From positions 1-59,736 of the forward strand of contig DASSKK010000040.1 in the NCBI GenBank assembly GCA_035690495.1: DNA of 59,736 bases. The letters are read 5' to 3'. The notes beneath the pieces were generated by a model. It worked only from the letters and a program-made list of their open reading frames with translations. It searched no databases and was not told where the DNA came from. This document shows, in pieces, positions 40,634 to 48,786 of the stretch (position 1 is its first letter; every line of letters starts with the position of its first letter). Source of the stretch: DASSKK01 sp035690495. GTDB taxonomy: Bacteria > Actinomycetota > Actinomycetes > Propionibacteriales > Nocardioidaceae. A program made the translations under genes and the position numbers.

Positions 40634-42741
40634 CGGCCGCTCCTGGCGATCAGCAGGTTGCCGTGGGTGCCCACGCGCGTGGTGTATCCGGGATGCACGG
40701 GCACCGTGGAGGAGAACTCCTCCAGCACCGCAGGTCCGACGACGACGTCACCGGCTCCCAGCCGGGCCCGGTCGTAGACGGCGGCGGTCACCCACTCGTC
40801 GAAGTAGACCTCCCGGTCTCCTGTCTTCGCAGCCTCGCTGCCGACGCCCGGCTCGGCCTCGGGAGTGCGCGGCGAGCGGATCGGCCCCACACCGGTGACC
40901 CGCAGGTTCACCCACTCGACCTCCTGACGTGCGTCGCCGCGGAAGTCGTAGTCGTAGAGCGACTTGTGCGCGTCGTGGAACCGGTCGGCGACCAGGTCGG
41001 CAAGCTCGCCGGTGACCGGGCCGTCGGGGACGTCGACCCGCACCTCGTAGGCCTGGCCGAAGTAGCGCAGGTCCGCGGTGCGCAGCAGCCGGCGACGGTC
41101 CTCGGGGAACCCCTCACGCGCGAGCGCGGCGTCGGCCTGGTCGCGCAACCGGTCGAAGGCCGCCTGCACGCGCGCCATGTCGAGCACGCAGTGGCGCGTC
41201 ACATCTGTCTGCACATAGTCGTTGCGCACGTCGACGGTGAGCAGACCGTACGCCGACAGGTTGCCGGGATCACGCGGCACGAGCACGCCGGGCAGGCCGA
41301 GGATGTCGATCAGCCGGCAGGCGAGCAGCGACCCTGATCCCCCGGCGGTCACGAGATTGAACTCGCGCACGTCCAGGCCGCGTCCCACGGTGACCTGCCG
41401 CAACGCGTTGGCCTGGTTCCACGCCGAGACCTCCAGGATGCCAGCGGCGCAGGCCTCCGGTTGCAGACCGAGCCGCGCGGCGAGCGCGTCGATGCCGGCT
41501 CGGGCAAGGCCGACGTCCAGCGGCACCTCGCCACCGAGCAGGTGCGGCGGGATCCTGCCCAGCAGCGCGTGGGCGTCGGTGACGGTCGGGTCCGTGCCCC
41601 CGGAGCCGTAGCACATCGGCCCGGGGTCGGCGCCGGCCGAGTGCGGGCCGACCTTCAGGCCGCCCTCCGGCGATACCCAGGCGATCGACCCACCGCCGGC
41701 CCCGACGGTGACCACGTCGATCATCGGGATCTTGCTGGGGTAGCCGCCCACGTGCCCCTCGGTGGTCAGCGCCGGGCGGCCGTCGACGACCACGCACACG
41801 TCGGTCGACGTCCCTCCCCCGTCCAGCGTCATGACCCGGCTGAACCCGGCCTGCTCCGCGACCACGGCCGCGCCCAGCGCGCCGGCCGCGGGCCCGGACA
41901 GCACGGTCGTGATCGGCTGGTGCACCACCTCCTCCGCGCTCAGCACGCCCCCGTTCGACTTCATCACGTAGAACCCCACCCGATTCGTCCGCGGTATTGC
42001 GGGAGGTTTCCGCGGAGCGATCGCGGACGAATCGGTGAACGCGGCCAACTGGGCGGCGATGTTGGCGACGTACCTGCGGATGTCGGGCTTGACGGCCGCG
42101 TCCACCAGCGTGGTCATCGCGCGCTCGTACTCGCGGTACTCGCGCAGCACGTCGCTCGAGATCGACACCGTCGCCTCGGGATGCTCACGTGCGAGTACGT
42201 CGCGCATCGCGACCTCGTGCCGGTCGTCGAGGTAGCTGTGCAGGAAGCAGACGCCGATGGTGTCGATCCCCTGTCCGCGGAACCAGCGCGCGACTTCGGC
42301 GGCCCGCCCCTCGTCGAACGGGCGGATCTGCTCGCCGGTGGCCGACAGCCGGCCAGGCACCGTGCGCACGCGGTCCACCGGGACGATGCGCTCCGGCTTG
42401 ACCCAGAAGTAGGAGTTGCCGTAGCCGTCCGGCACTGACTGTCGGGCGATCTCCAACATGAACTCGTAGCCCTCGGTGGTGACGAACCCGAGGGTGCCGA
42501 CCTTACCCTCCAGCAGCTTGTTGGTGGCGACCGTGGTTCCGTGGCTGACCGCGGACAGCGACTCCGGGCCCACGCCCATCGCGTCGAGCACCTTGCGCAG
42601 CCCGGTCATGAACCCGACGGCCGGATCGGCGGGGGTCGACGGGGTCTTGGTCGACGCGAGCTCGCCGGTCTGCTGCTCGACGGCCACCACGTCGGTGAAC
42701 GTGCCACCGGTGTCGATGCCGACCCGGATCGTGCGTCTCAC
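40630..42741 (-). CDS. hyuA: HyuA: hydantoinase A/oxoprolinase family subunit with palindromic insert
   Basis: 703-aa ATP-binding subunit. The N-terminal GIDTGGTFTDVVAV and the later TLDGGGTSTDVCVV are the actin-like phosphate loops. Residues DSSAIAPRKPPAIPRTNR between AAFT and VGFYVMKSNGG look inserted, because relatives run directly from the helix into the F-Y-V-M-x-S-N-G-G strand; the insert is encoded by an inverted repeat at 41980-42035. In its operon it lies between the amidase and hyuB, with ATGA overlaps. Confidence 0.92.
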   Translation of the reverse strand: MRRTIRVGIDTGGTFTDVVAVEQQTGELASTKTPSTPADPAVGFMTGLRKVLDAMGVGPESLSAVSHGTTVATNKLLEGKVGTLGFVTTEGYEFMLEIARQSVPDGYGNSYFWVKPERIVPVDRVRTVPGRLSATGEQIRPFDEGRAAEVARWFRGQGIDTIGVCFLHSYLDDRHEVAMRDVLAREHPEATVSISSDVLREYREYERAMTTLVDAAVKPDIRRYVANIAAQLAAFTDSSAIAPRKPPAIPRTNRVGFYVMKSNGGVLSAEEVVHQPITTVLSGPAAGALGAAVVAEQAGFSRVMTLDGGGTSTDVCVVVDGRPALTTEGHVGGYPSKIPMIDVVTVGAGGGSIAWVSPEGGLKVGPHSAGADPGPMCYGSGGTDPTVTDAHALLGRIPPHLLGGEVPLDVGLARAGIDALAARLGLQPEACAAGILEVSAWNQANALRQVTVGRGLDVREFNLVTAGGSGSLLACRLIDILGLPGVLVPRDPGNLSAYGLLTVDVRNDYVQTDVTRHCVLDMARVQAAFDRLRDQADAALAREGFPEDRRRLLRTADLRYFGQAYEVRVDVPDGPVTGELADLVADRFHDAHKSLYDYDFRGDARQEVEWVNLRVTGVGPIRSPRTPEAEPGVGSEAAKTGDREVYFDEWVTAAVYDRARLGAGDVVVGPAVLEEFSSTVPVHPGYTTRVGTHGNLLIARSGR
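41980..42035 (-). repeat. Palindromic element inserted in frame in hyuA
   Basis: Perfect 14-bp arms at 41980-41993 (CCGATTCGTCCGCG) and 42022-42035 enclose 28 bases. It encodes most of an 18-residue stretch absent from relatives of HyuA. It resembles, in design, the palindromic elements inserted into Rickettsia genes. Confidence 0.8.
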
Positions 42742-44150
42742 AGCACCGGCCTGCGCTCGCCGACGCGCGTCGCCTGCTCGAAGCCGTGGGCCACCTCGAG
42801 CAGGAGCCGCTCGTTGCGCGGCGCCGCGACGATCTGGATCCCGACCGGCCAGCCTTCGGGCGTGAACCCCGCGGGCACGGAGATCGCCGGGCAGCCCGTG
42901 ACGCTGATCAGGTACGCCGAGCGCATCCAGTCCAGGTACGACGGCTGCTCGTGACCGTTGATCGCGGTCGGGTACTCCGCCTGCGCGTCGAAAGGCGGCA
43001 CCTGGCTGACCGGGAGCACGAGCACGTCGAAGCGCTCGAAGAACACCCGGATCTTCTCTGCGATCGACGTGAGCCGCTGGTAGGAAACCGCGAGGTCGGT
43101 TCCCGTGAGGTCCGCGCCGGCACGGATGTTGTCGGCGAGCGACTGCTTGAACGCGTCGGGCCGCTTCTCGAGCAGCGAGGAGTACGCGTAGTGGAACTGC
43201 CAGGCGCGCAGGGTCCGGAAGACCCCGTCCGCGCTGGCCAGGTCGGGATGGTCGTCCTCGACGAGGGCCCCCGCGGACTCGAACACCTTCGCCTGGTGGG
43301 CGACGATCGCGGCCACCGAGTCGTCGACCTCGAACGCCCGGCCGAGGTCGGCCGAGAAAGCCACGCGTACGCCGTGCAGGCGCGGCTCCAGCGGCGGTGC
43401 GAACGCCGAGCCCGGAGTCTCCAGCGACAACCGGTCCCGGGTCGTCGGCCCGGCGATCACCGACAGCAGCAGGGCGAGGTCATCGACCGAGCGGGCCATC
43501 GGTCCGCCGACCGACGTGAGCTCCCACTCGTTGACCACCGGCCATCGCGGCACCCGGCCCACACTGGGTCGCAGCCCGACCACGTTGCAGAACGACGCCG
43601 GGTTGCGCAGCGAGCCGCCCATGTCGCTGCCGTCGGCGAGCGGAACCATGCCCGCGGCCAGCGCCGCGGCGGCGCCCCCGCTGGAACCGCCTGCGGACCG
43701 GGTCGTGTCGTACGGGTTCAGGGTGGTGCCGAAGATCGGGTTGAACGTGTGCGAGCCGGCTGCCCACTCGGGCACGTTGGTCTTCCCGATGACGGTCACC
43801 CCAGCGCCTCGAACCCGCTCGACGATCATCTCGTCGCGACGGGACACGTAGTCCTCCCGCAACGGCGACCCGAACGTCGTCCGCCACCCGGCCACCTCGT
43901 GGGTGTCCTTGAACGCGTGCGGCAGCCCGTGCAACGGCCCGATCGGCTCGCCCTTCGCCAACCGTTCGTCCGCTTCAGCGGCCTGCCCCCTGGCACGCTC
44001 CTCGTCGAGGCTGACCACCGCGTTGACCGTCGGGTTGGTCACCGCGATCCGGTCCAGGTGCAGGTCGAGCAGCTCGCGGGCGCTGATCTGCCTGGCGGCC
44101 ACCGCCGCCGCCATCGTCCTGGCGCTGGAGTAGCAGTCGAGGTCGCTCAC
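42738..44150 (-). CDS. Amidase (amidase-signature family)
   Basis: 470 aa. The Ser-cisSer-Lys triad is seen: lysine in LPHAFKDTHEVAGW, cis-serine in DGSDMGGSLRNPASF, and nucleophile in SAGGSSGGAAAALAAG. Related to GatA, AtzE/AtzF and other amidases. In this operon it could release ammonia from malonamate or a related acyl amide, or act like allophanate hydrolase (inference only). Not GatA, since no gatB or gatC is nearby. Confidence 0.88.
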   Translation of the reverse strand: MSDLDCYSSARTMAAAVAARQISARELLDLHLDRIAVTNPTVNAVVSLDEERARGQAAEADERLAKGEPIGPLHGLPHAFKDTHEVAGWRTTFGSPLREDYVSRRDEMIVERVRGAGVTVIGKTNVPEWAAGSHTFNPIFGTTLNPYDTTRSAGGSSGGAAAALAAGMVPLADGSDMGGSLRNPASFCNVVGLRPSVGRVPRWPVVNEWELTSVGGPMARSVDDLALLLSVIAGPTTRDRLSLETPGSAFAPPLEPRLHGVRVAFSADLGRAFEVDDSVAAIVAHQAKVFESAGALVEDDHPDLASADGVFRTLRAWQFHYAYSSLLEKRPDAFKQSLADNIRAGADLTGTDLAVSYQRLTSIAEKIRVFFERFDVLVLPVSQVPPFDAQAEYPTAINGHEQPSYLDWMRSAYLISVTGCPAISVPAGFTPEGWPVGIQIVAAPRNERLLLEVAHGFEQATRVGERRPVL

Positions 44151-44866
44151 CGGCGCCGCCTGCCGATCCAGCCGCCGACGAGTACGCCGGCCAGTGCCGC
44201 AGCCGCGCCCACCAGCACCCCCCTCGCGAACCCGCCGCCGGTCGAGCTTGTCGAGACTGCGGGGTTGGTGAACACCTGGCCTATGTCGGCCGGTCTGCCC
44301 GTCGACGGCGGCGCGGCGGGACCATCCGGCCTCGCTCGTTCCTCGCTCGGCCTCCCGCCAGACCCGGCCACCACCGCGCCACCGCCGCCGGTCCGCCCGG
44401 CCTCCCCGGTCAGGTCCGGTCCGCTGGGAGTGCCGAGCACCGCGTCCACGTTGGCGAAGAACTGGGCCGCCATCCGCTTGGAGACACCGGCCAGCATGCG
44501 TTGGCCCACTCCGCCGATCGCGCCACCGACGATGGAGTCGGCGTCGTAGGTCAGGTCGGTGCCGCCGTCCGGACCGTCCGCCAGAGTCACATGAACATCG
44601 GCGCCGATGGTGCCGGGGGCGCCGGATCCTTCTGCGTGGAGCCGGAAGGAGCCGGGTTGCTGCTGGTCGCTGAGCTGCACGCGCCCGTCGTACACGCCGG
44701 TGATGGAGCCGACGCCCGCCGAGATCGTCATCGCGTAGGCGTCGTCACCGAGCGCCTCGAGTCGTCGGCAGCCGGGGATCGTCCGGACCAGCACGGCAGG
44801 GTCGATCAGCGCGCTCCAGACGGTGGTGCGATCTGCGCGCATCGTGGCGGTCCCGGTGAGCTTCAC
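44147..44866 (-). CDS. CoxG-like SRPBCC protein, membrane-anchored
   Basis: 239 aa. Residues 1-150 are a CoxG domain (carbon monoxide dehydrogenase subunit G family), a START-like fold that helps anchor or mature Mo-hydroxylases: VWSALIDPAVLVRTIPGCRRLE and SIVGGAIGGVGQRMLAGVSKRMAAQFF. A disordered Pro/Gly-rich linker follows, then a C-terminal membrane helix (GVLVGAAAALAGVLVGGWIG) ending in RRRR. GTG 44866 is 6 nt after TAGTGT, so an internal leaderless promoter may lie in the 92-bp gap upstream. Confidence 0.85.
   Translation of the reverse strand: MKLTGTATMRADRTTVWSALIDPAVLVRTIPGCRRLEALGDDAYAMTISAGVGSITGVYDGRVQLSDQQQPGSFRLHAEGSGAPGTIGADVHVTLADGPDGGTDLTYDADSIVGGAIGGVGQRMLAGVSKRMAAQFFANVDAVLGTPSGPDLTGEAGRTGGGGAVVAGSGGRPSEERARPDGPAAPPSTGRPADIGQVFTNPAVSTSSTGGGFARGVLVGAAAALAGVLVGGWIGRRRR
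44235..44257 (-). repeat. Dispersed 23-bp REP-like repeat inside the CoxG gene
   Basis: On the minus strand it reads GTCTCGACAAGCTCGACCGG and onward, encoding VSTSSTGG in the linker. It matches the argJ copy at 20 of 23 bases. Confidence 0.65.
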
Positions 44867-44958
44867 GCTCCGACACTACAAAGTCCGCGAGCCGGCGACC
44901 TACGGCGACACTCGCCATCGCCGATGCGCTGCTTTGGTGAAAGCGACCATCCGCCTTC

Positions 44959-47361
44959 TCACGCGTCGGCCGAACGGAGCGCGAAGAGCTCACTGGGCGA
45001 GATCGGCATGCTGGTGAGCACGATGCCTTCGGCATCCTCGATGGCGGAGGCGATGGCTGCGGCGCCGGGGATCACGCCCGCCTCCCCGGCGCCCTTGACG
45101 CCGAGCGGGTTCAGCGGCGACGGCGTCGACAGGTGCTCGATCTCGATGGTGGGCACCTCGGAGGCGTAGGGCATCAGGAAGTCCATGAACGACGCGTTCA
45201 CCAGCTGGCCGGCGTCGTCGTAGACGATCCGCTCGTAGAGGGCGCCGCCGACACCTTGCGCGACTCCACCGTGGATCTGGCCTTCGACGATCATCGGGTT
45301 GATCAGCGTGCCGCAGTCGTGCACGACGCAGTACCGCAGGATCCGGATGTCGGCGGTGTCCGGGTCGGTCTCCACGACCACCGCGTGCATGCCGTTGGCG
45401 AAAGTGGAGCGCGGCGGGGAGTAGTAGTCGCTGCCCTCGAGGCCCGGCTGCTCCCCTTCGGCGACCGGCGGAAGGTCCGGGTCGGCCGGGGTGGCGAACT
45501 GGGTGGCGCGACCGGCGGCCTCGTCGAAGGCGTAGCGCAGCGGGTTGGAGAGCACGGCGACCGCGCCGAGGTCGATGTGGGCGGCCGAGCCTTCCGCCGT
45601 GCCCCGGACGCGAACGTCGCCGTCGACGATCTCCAGGTCCTCGGGGCTGGCCTCCAGCGCGTCCGCGGCGATGCGCAGTGCCTTCTCGCGGACCTTCCGC
45701 GCGGTCAGCGCGATCGCATTCCCGCTCATCACCGCGGTCCTCGACGCGAACGTGCCCACGGCGTACTTGAACCGGCGGGTGTCCCCGGTGGTGACCCTGA
45801 TCCGTTCGAAGGGCACTCCGAGCTCGTCGGCGACGATCTGGGCGAGCATCGTCTGATGGCCCTGCCCCTGGCTGGTCAGGCCGGTCGAGACGACCACGGT
45901 GCCGTCGGTCTCCACGCGGACGTGTCCGCCCTCGTAGGGGCCGACACCGGTGCCCTCGACGTAGCAGGCCATCCCGATGCCGACCCGCCGGCCCTCGGCG
46001 CGTGCCTGCGCGCGGATCGCCTCGAAGTCGTCCCAACCCACCAGCTCCTTGAGCCTGGCGAGGCTGGCCGGGAAGTCGCCGGAGTCGTAGAGCAGCGGAC
46101 GCCCGTCCTGGAAGATCAGCCCCTGGTCGTAGGGCATCTCCGCAGGAAGGATGAAGTTCCGCTCGCGCACCTGCGTGCGGTCCAGACCGAGGTCGCGGGC
46201 GATGGCGTCCATCACCCGCTCCATCACGAAGCAGCCCTGCGGACGGCCGGCGCCGCGGTACGGCGTGACCTGGACGGTGTTGGTGAACAGGCTGTCGAAC
46301 TCCACCCGGTACGGACCCACCTTGTAGGGCCCCAGCAGCTGGGTGGAGGTGATGATCGGCACGATCAGCCCGTACGGCGTGTAGGCGCCGTTGTCGTGCC
46401 AGAACCGCACCGACAACCCGCGCAGCCGGCCGTCGTCGTCGTACCCGACCCGCACCCGGTGCAGCTGGCCACGCTCATGGGCGCTGGACACGAAGTGCTC
46501 TCGGCGGTCCTCGGTCCACTTCACCGGCCGGCCGAGCCGGATCGCGGCCCACGGCACCAGCACCTCCTCCGGCCACGGGTGCACGATCTTCACCCCGAAG
46601 CCTCCGCCGACGTCCGGGGTCACCACCTCGACGCGGTCCACCGGGAGGTCGAGCTTGGCCGCCACGGCCTGCCGGACGCTGGTGGAGGTCTGCGTCGAGG
46701 TGTGCACCAGCAGCGACTCGTCGTCGGCGTCCCAACGCGCCAGCACGCCCTTTCCCTCGAGCGGGGTCGACGCGCTGCGCTCGATGGCCAGGTCGAGCTC
46801 GAGCACGTGCGGCGCTGCGTCGATGGCCGCCTCGGCATCGCCGGTCTGCTGCACCATCGTTGCCGCCACGTTGCCGGGCACGTCCGGGTGCACCAGGTCC
46901 GTGCCGTCGCGGGCGGCCTCGATGCCGACCACAGCCGGCAGGAACTCGTAGTCGACGTGGATCCGGTCCACCACGTCCTCGGCCACGTAGCGGCTGGTGG
47001 CCACCACCATCACGATCGCCTCGCCGACGTGGTTGACCTCCTCTTTGGCCAGGGCGTACGGCGTGCGGCCGTGGGTGAGCGCCGGGTGCGGAATCAGCAG
47101 CGGCAGCGCGTCGGCCACCCGGGTGCCGTGCTCCGCGGCGTCTGCCGCCAGGTCGTCGTAGGTGTAGATCGCCACCAGACCCTCGACGTCGAGCGCGTCG
47201 CCGATGTCGATGTCGCGGATCCGGGCGTGGGCGTGCGGGCTGCGCAGGAACGCCGCCTCGAGCGCGTCGTGGCCCAGGTCGTCGAGGAACCGGCCCCGCC
47301 CGGTCACCAGCCGCGGGTCCTCGCTACGCGGCACCCGCTCCCCCACAAGTCTGGTGGTCAT
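44959..47361 (-). CDS. Molybdenum hydroxylase large (Mo-cofactor) subunit
   Basis: 800-aa CoxL/XdhB-type subunit that binds molybdopterin cytosine dinucleotide or a similar cofactor and hydroxylates an N-heterocycle or aldehyde using water. GVGIGM-like GIGMACYVEGTG, TPDVGGGFGVKI, and GEAGVIPGAAAIASAIEDA with the catalytic glutamate (GVKGAGEAG) are present. The loop reads PYRGAGRPQG, not AYRCSFR, so it is not a true aerobic CO dehydrogenase. In this context uracil/thymine hydroxylation to barbiturate is the best guess; xanthine is an alternative. Follows the FeS gene with an ATGA overlap. Confidence 0.93.
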   Translation of the reverse strand: MTTRLVGERVPRSEDPRLVTGRGRFLDDLGHDALEAAFLRSPHAHARIRDIDIGDALDVEGLVAIYTYDDLAADAAEHGTRVADALPLLIPHPALTHGRTPYALAKEEVNHVGEAIVMVVATSRYVAEDVVDRIHVDYEFLPAVVGIEAARDGTDLVHPDVPGNVAATMVQQTGDAEAAIDAAPHVLELDLAIERSASTPLEGKGVLARWDADDESLLVHTSTQTSTSVRQAVAAKLDLPVDRVEVVTPDVGGGFGVKIVHPWPEEVLVPWAAIRLGRPVKWTEDRREHFVSSAHERGQLHRVRVGYDDDGRLRGLSVRFWHDNGAYTPYGLIVPIITSTQLLGPYKVGPYRVEFDSLFTNTVQVTPYRGAGRPQGCFVMERVMDAIARDLGLDRTQVRERNFILPAEMPYDQGLIFQDGRPLLYDSGDFPASLARLKELVGWDDFEAIRAQARAEGRRVGIGMACYVEGTGVGPYEGGHVRVETDGTVVVSTGLTSQGQGHQTMLAQIVADELGVPFERIRVTTGDTRRFKYAVGTFASRTAVMSGNAIALTARKVREKALRIAADALEASPEDLEIVDGDVRVRGTAEGSAAHIDLGAVAVLSNPLRYAFDEAAGRATQFATPADPDLPPVAEGEQPGLEGSDYYSPPRSTFANGMHAVVVETDPDTADIRILRYCVVHDCGTLINPMIVEGQIHGGVAQGVGGALYERIVYDDAGQLVNASFMDFLMPYASEVPTIEIEHLSTPSPLNPLGVKGAGEAGVIPGAAAIASAIEDAEGIVLTSMPISPSELFALRSADA

Positions 47362-47879
47362 CGGTCACCCCCCTCGGTCTCCCCGTTCGCCATAAGGGCC
47401 GCGGCGCGGAGGACGGCCGCGACAATGTTCTGGTAGCCGGTGCAGCGGCACAGGTTGCCGGTGATCGCCTCGCGCGCCTGCTCGGGTGTCGGATCCGGGT
47501 TCTCGGCGAGGTAGGCGGTGACCGTGGTGATGAAGCCGGGGGTGCAGAAGCCGCACTGCAACGCGTGGCAGTCCCGGAAGGCCTGCTGGACGGCACCCAT
47601 CCCGCCGTCCGGGGTGCCGCATCCCTCGACGGTGGTGATCTCGGCGCCTTCGGCGCTGACCGCGAACATCAGGCAGGAGCGCATCGGCGCGCCGTCGACC
47701 AGCACGGTGCAGGCGCCGCAGACGCCGTGCTCGCAGCCGAGGTGCGTACCGGTGAGCTTCAAGTCGTGCCGCAGTGCGTCCGAGAGCAGTCGTCGAGGCT
47801 CGACCTCGATGTCGTGCGTGGCGCCGTTGACGCGCAGCGTGACTGGCACGGTGCCGTGCGCGGAGCCAGCAGTGGTCAC
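47358..47879 (-). CDS. Molybdenum hydroxylase 2Fe-2S subunit
   Basis: 173 aa. N-terminal plant-type [2Fe-2S] cluster (CEHGVCGACTVLVDG...SCL) and C-terminal helical cluster domain (CGFCTPGF...CRCTGYQNI) pass electrons from the Mo site to the flavin. GTG 47879 overlaps the flavin gene stop (GTGA). Length is normal for CoxS. Confidence 0.95.
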   Translation of the reverse strand: MTTAGSAHGTVPVTLRVNGATHDIEVEPRRLLSDALRHDLKLTGTHLGCEHGVCGACTVLVDGAPMRSCLMFAVSAEGAEITTVEGCGTPDGGMGAVQQAFRDCHALQCGFCTPGFITTVTAYLAENPDPTPEQAREAITGNLCRCTGYQNIVAAVLRAAALMANGETEGGDR

Positions 47880-48751
47880 GCGGCCTCCCCCGCCCGGCTC
47901 GACGCCGTGGCCAGGGCGCGCCGGGTGAGCACCCCGGCGAGGTGTCGGCGATAGGTCGCCGTCGCGTGCACGTCGTCGTCGGGGTCGATACTGTCCTCGA
48001 CCAACGAGGCCACCGCCTCGGGGTCGAAGCCTCCGTCCGAGGCGGCGGAGGCCAGGTCCACCAGGACGGGGACGGGTCCGACGCCGAGGAGCGCGGCGCG
48101 GGCGGACGTGACGGCCTCCTGCCCGCCGACTTCGACGAGCGCAGCCACGCCGCACAAAGCGTAGTCGCCATGCCGGCGGGACAGCTCGAGGAACGCCGAC
48201 CCGCTGCCGGCGGCCGGCCGCGGGAAGCGCGCCGCGACCGCGATCTCGCCGGCACGCAGCGCGGACTGCATCGGCCCCTCGAAGAACTCCGCGGCCCGGA
48301 CCTCCCGGGTTCCGGACTCGCCGGTCAGCTCCACCACGCCACCGAGCAGGACCAGCAGCGCGGGCAGCTCCGCCGCGGGATCGGCGTGCACCAGGCTGCC
48401 GACCACGGTGCCGCGGTTGCGGATCGCCGGGTGGGCGACCTGATGGAGGGTCTCGGCCAGCACGGGCAGAGCGGCGGCGACCCCCGGGTCGTGCTCGACC
48501 CGCGCGTGCCTGGCCAGAGCGCCGACGCGCACCGCGTCGCCGCCCACGTCCAGCGTGTCCAGCCCCGGGAGCCGGTTGATGTCCACGAGGTGCGCGGGGG
48601 CGGCCAGTCGCATCGACAGCAGCGGCACCAGGCTCTGTCCGCCGGCGAGCACCTTCGCGGCTCCGGGCTCCTCGCGGTCGAGCGCCGCCAGCAAGCTCAC
48701 CGCCTCCTCGACCGTTGCCGGCCGGTGGTAGTCGAACGGTGCCGGCTTCAC
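47876..48751 (-). CDS. Molybdenum hydroxylase FAD subunit
   Basis: 291-aa CoxM-like protein. VLAGGQSLVPLLSMRLAAPAHLVDINRL is the FAD pyrophosphate site; VGSLVHADPAAELPALLVLLGG and TVVGSLVH carry the second flavin motif (TxGG region). GTG 48751 has GGGAG 4 nt upstream. It is 35 bp downstream of the permease gene. Confidence 0.92.
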   Translation of the reverse strand: MKPAPFDYHRPATVEEAVSLLAALDREEPGAAKVLAGGQSLVPLLSMRLAAPAHLVDINRLPGLDTLDVGGDAVRVGALARHARVEHDPGVAAALPVLAETLHQVAHPAIRNRGTVVGSLVHADPAAELPALLVLLGGVVELTGESGTREVRAAEFFEGPMQSALRAGEIAVAARFPRPAAGSGSAFLELSRRHGDYALCGVAALVEVGGQEAVTSARAALLGVGPVPVLVDLASAASDGGFDPEAVASLVEDSIDPDDDVHATATYRRHLAGVLTRRALATASSRAGEAA

Positions 48752-48786
48752 GGCTCTCCCTTCGCTGACTCGATGAGCGCGCCGAC

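Noticed and set aside
44959..47361. Aerobic carbon monoxide dehydrogenase
   Set aside because: The active-site loop reads PYRGAGRPQG, not the AYRCSFR of true CoxL; the neighbours point to a ring compound.
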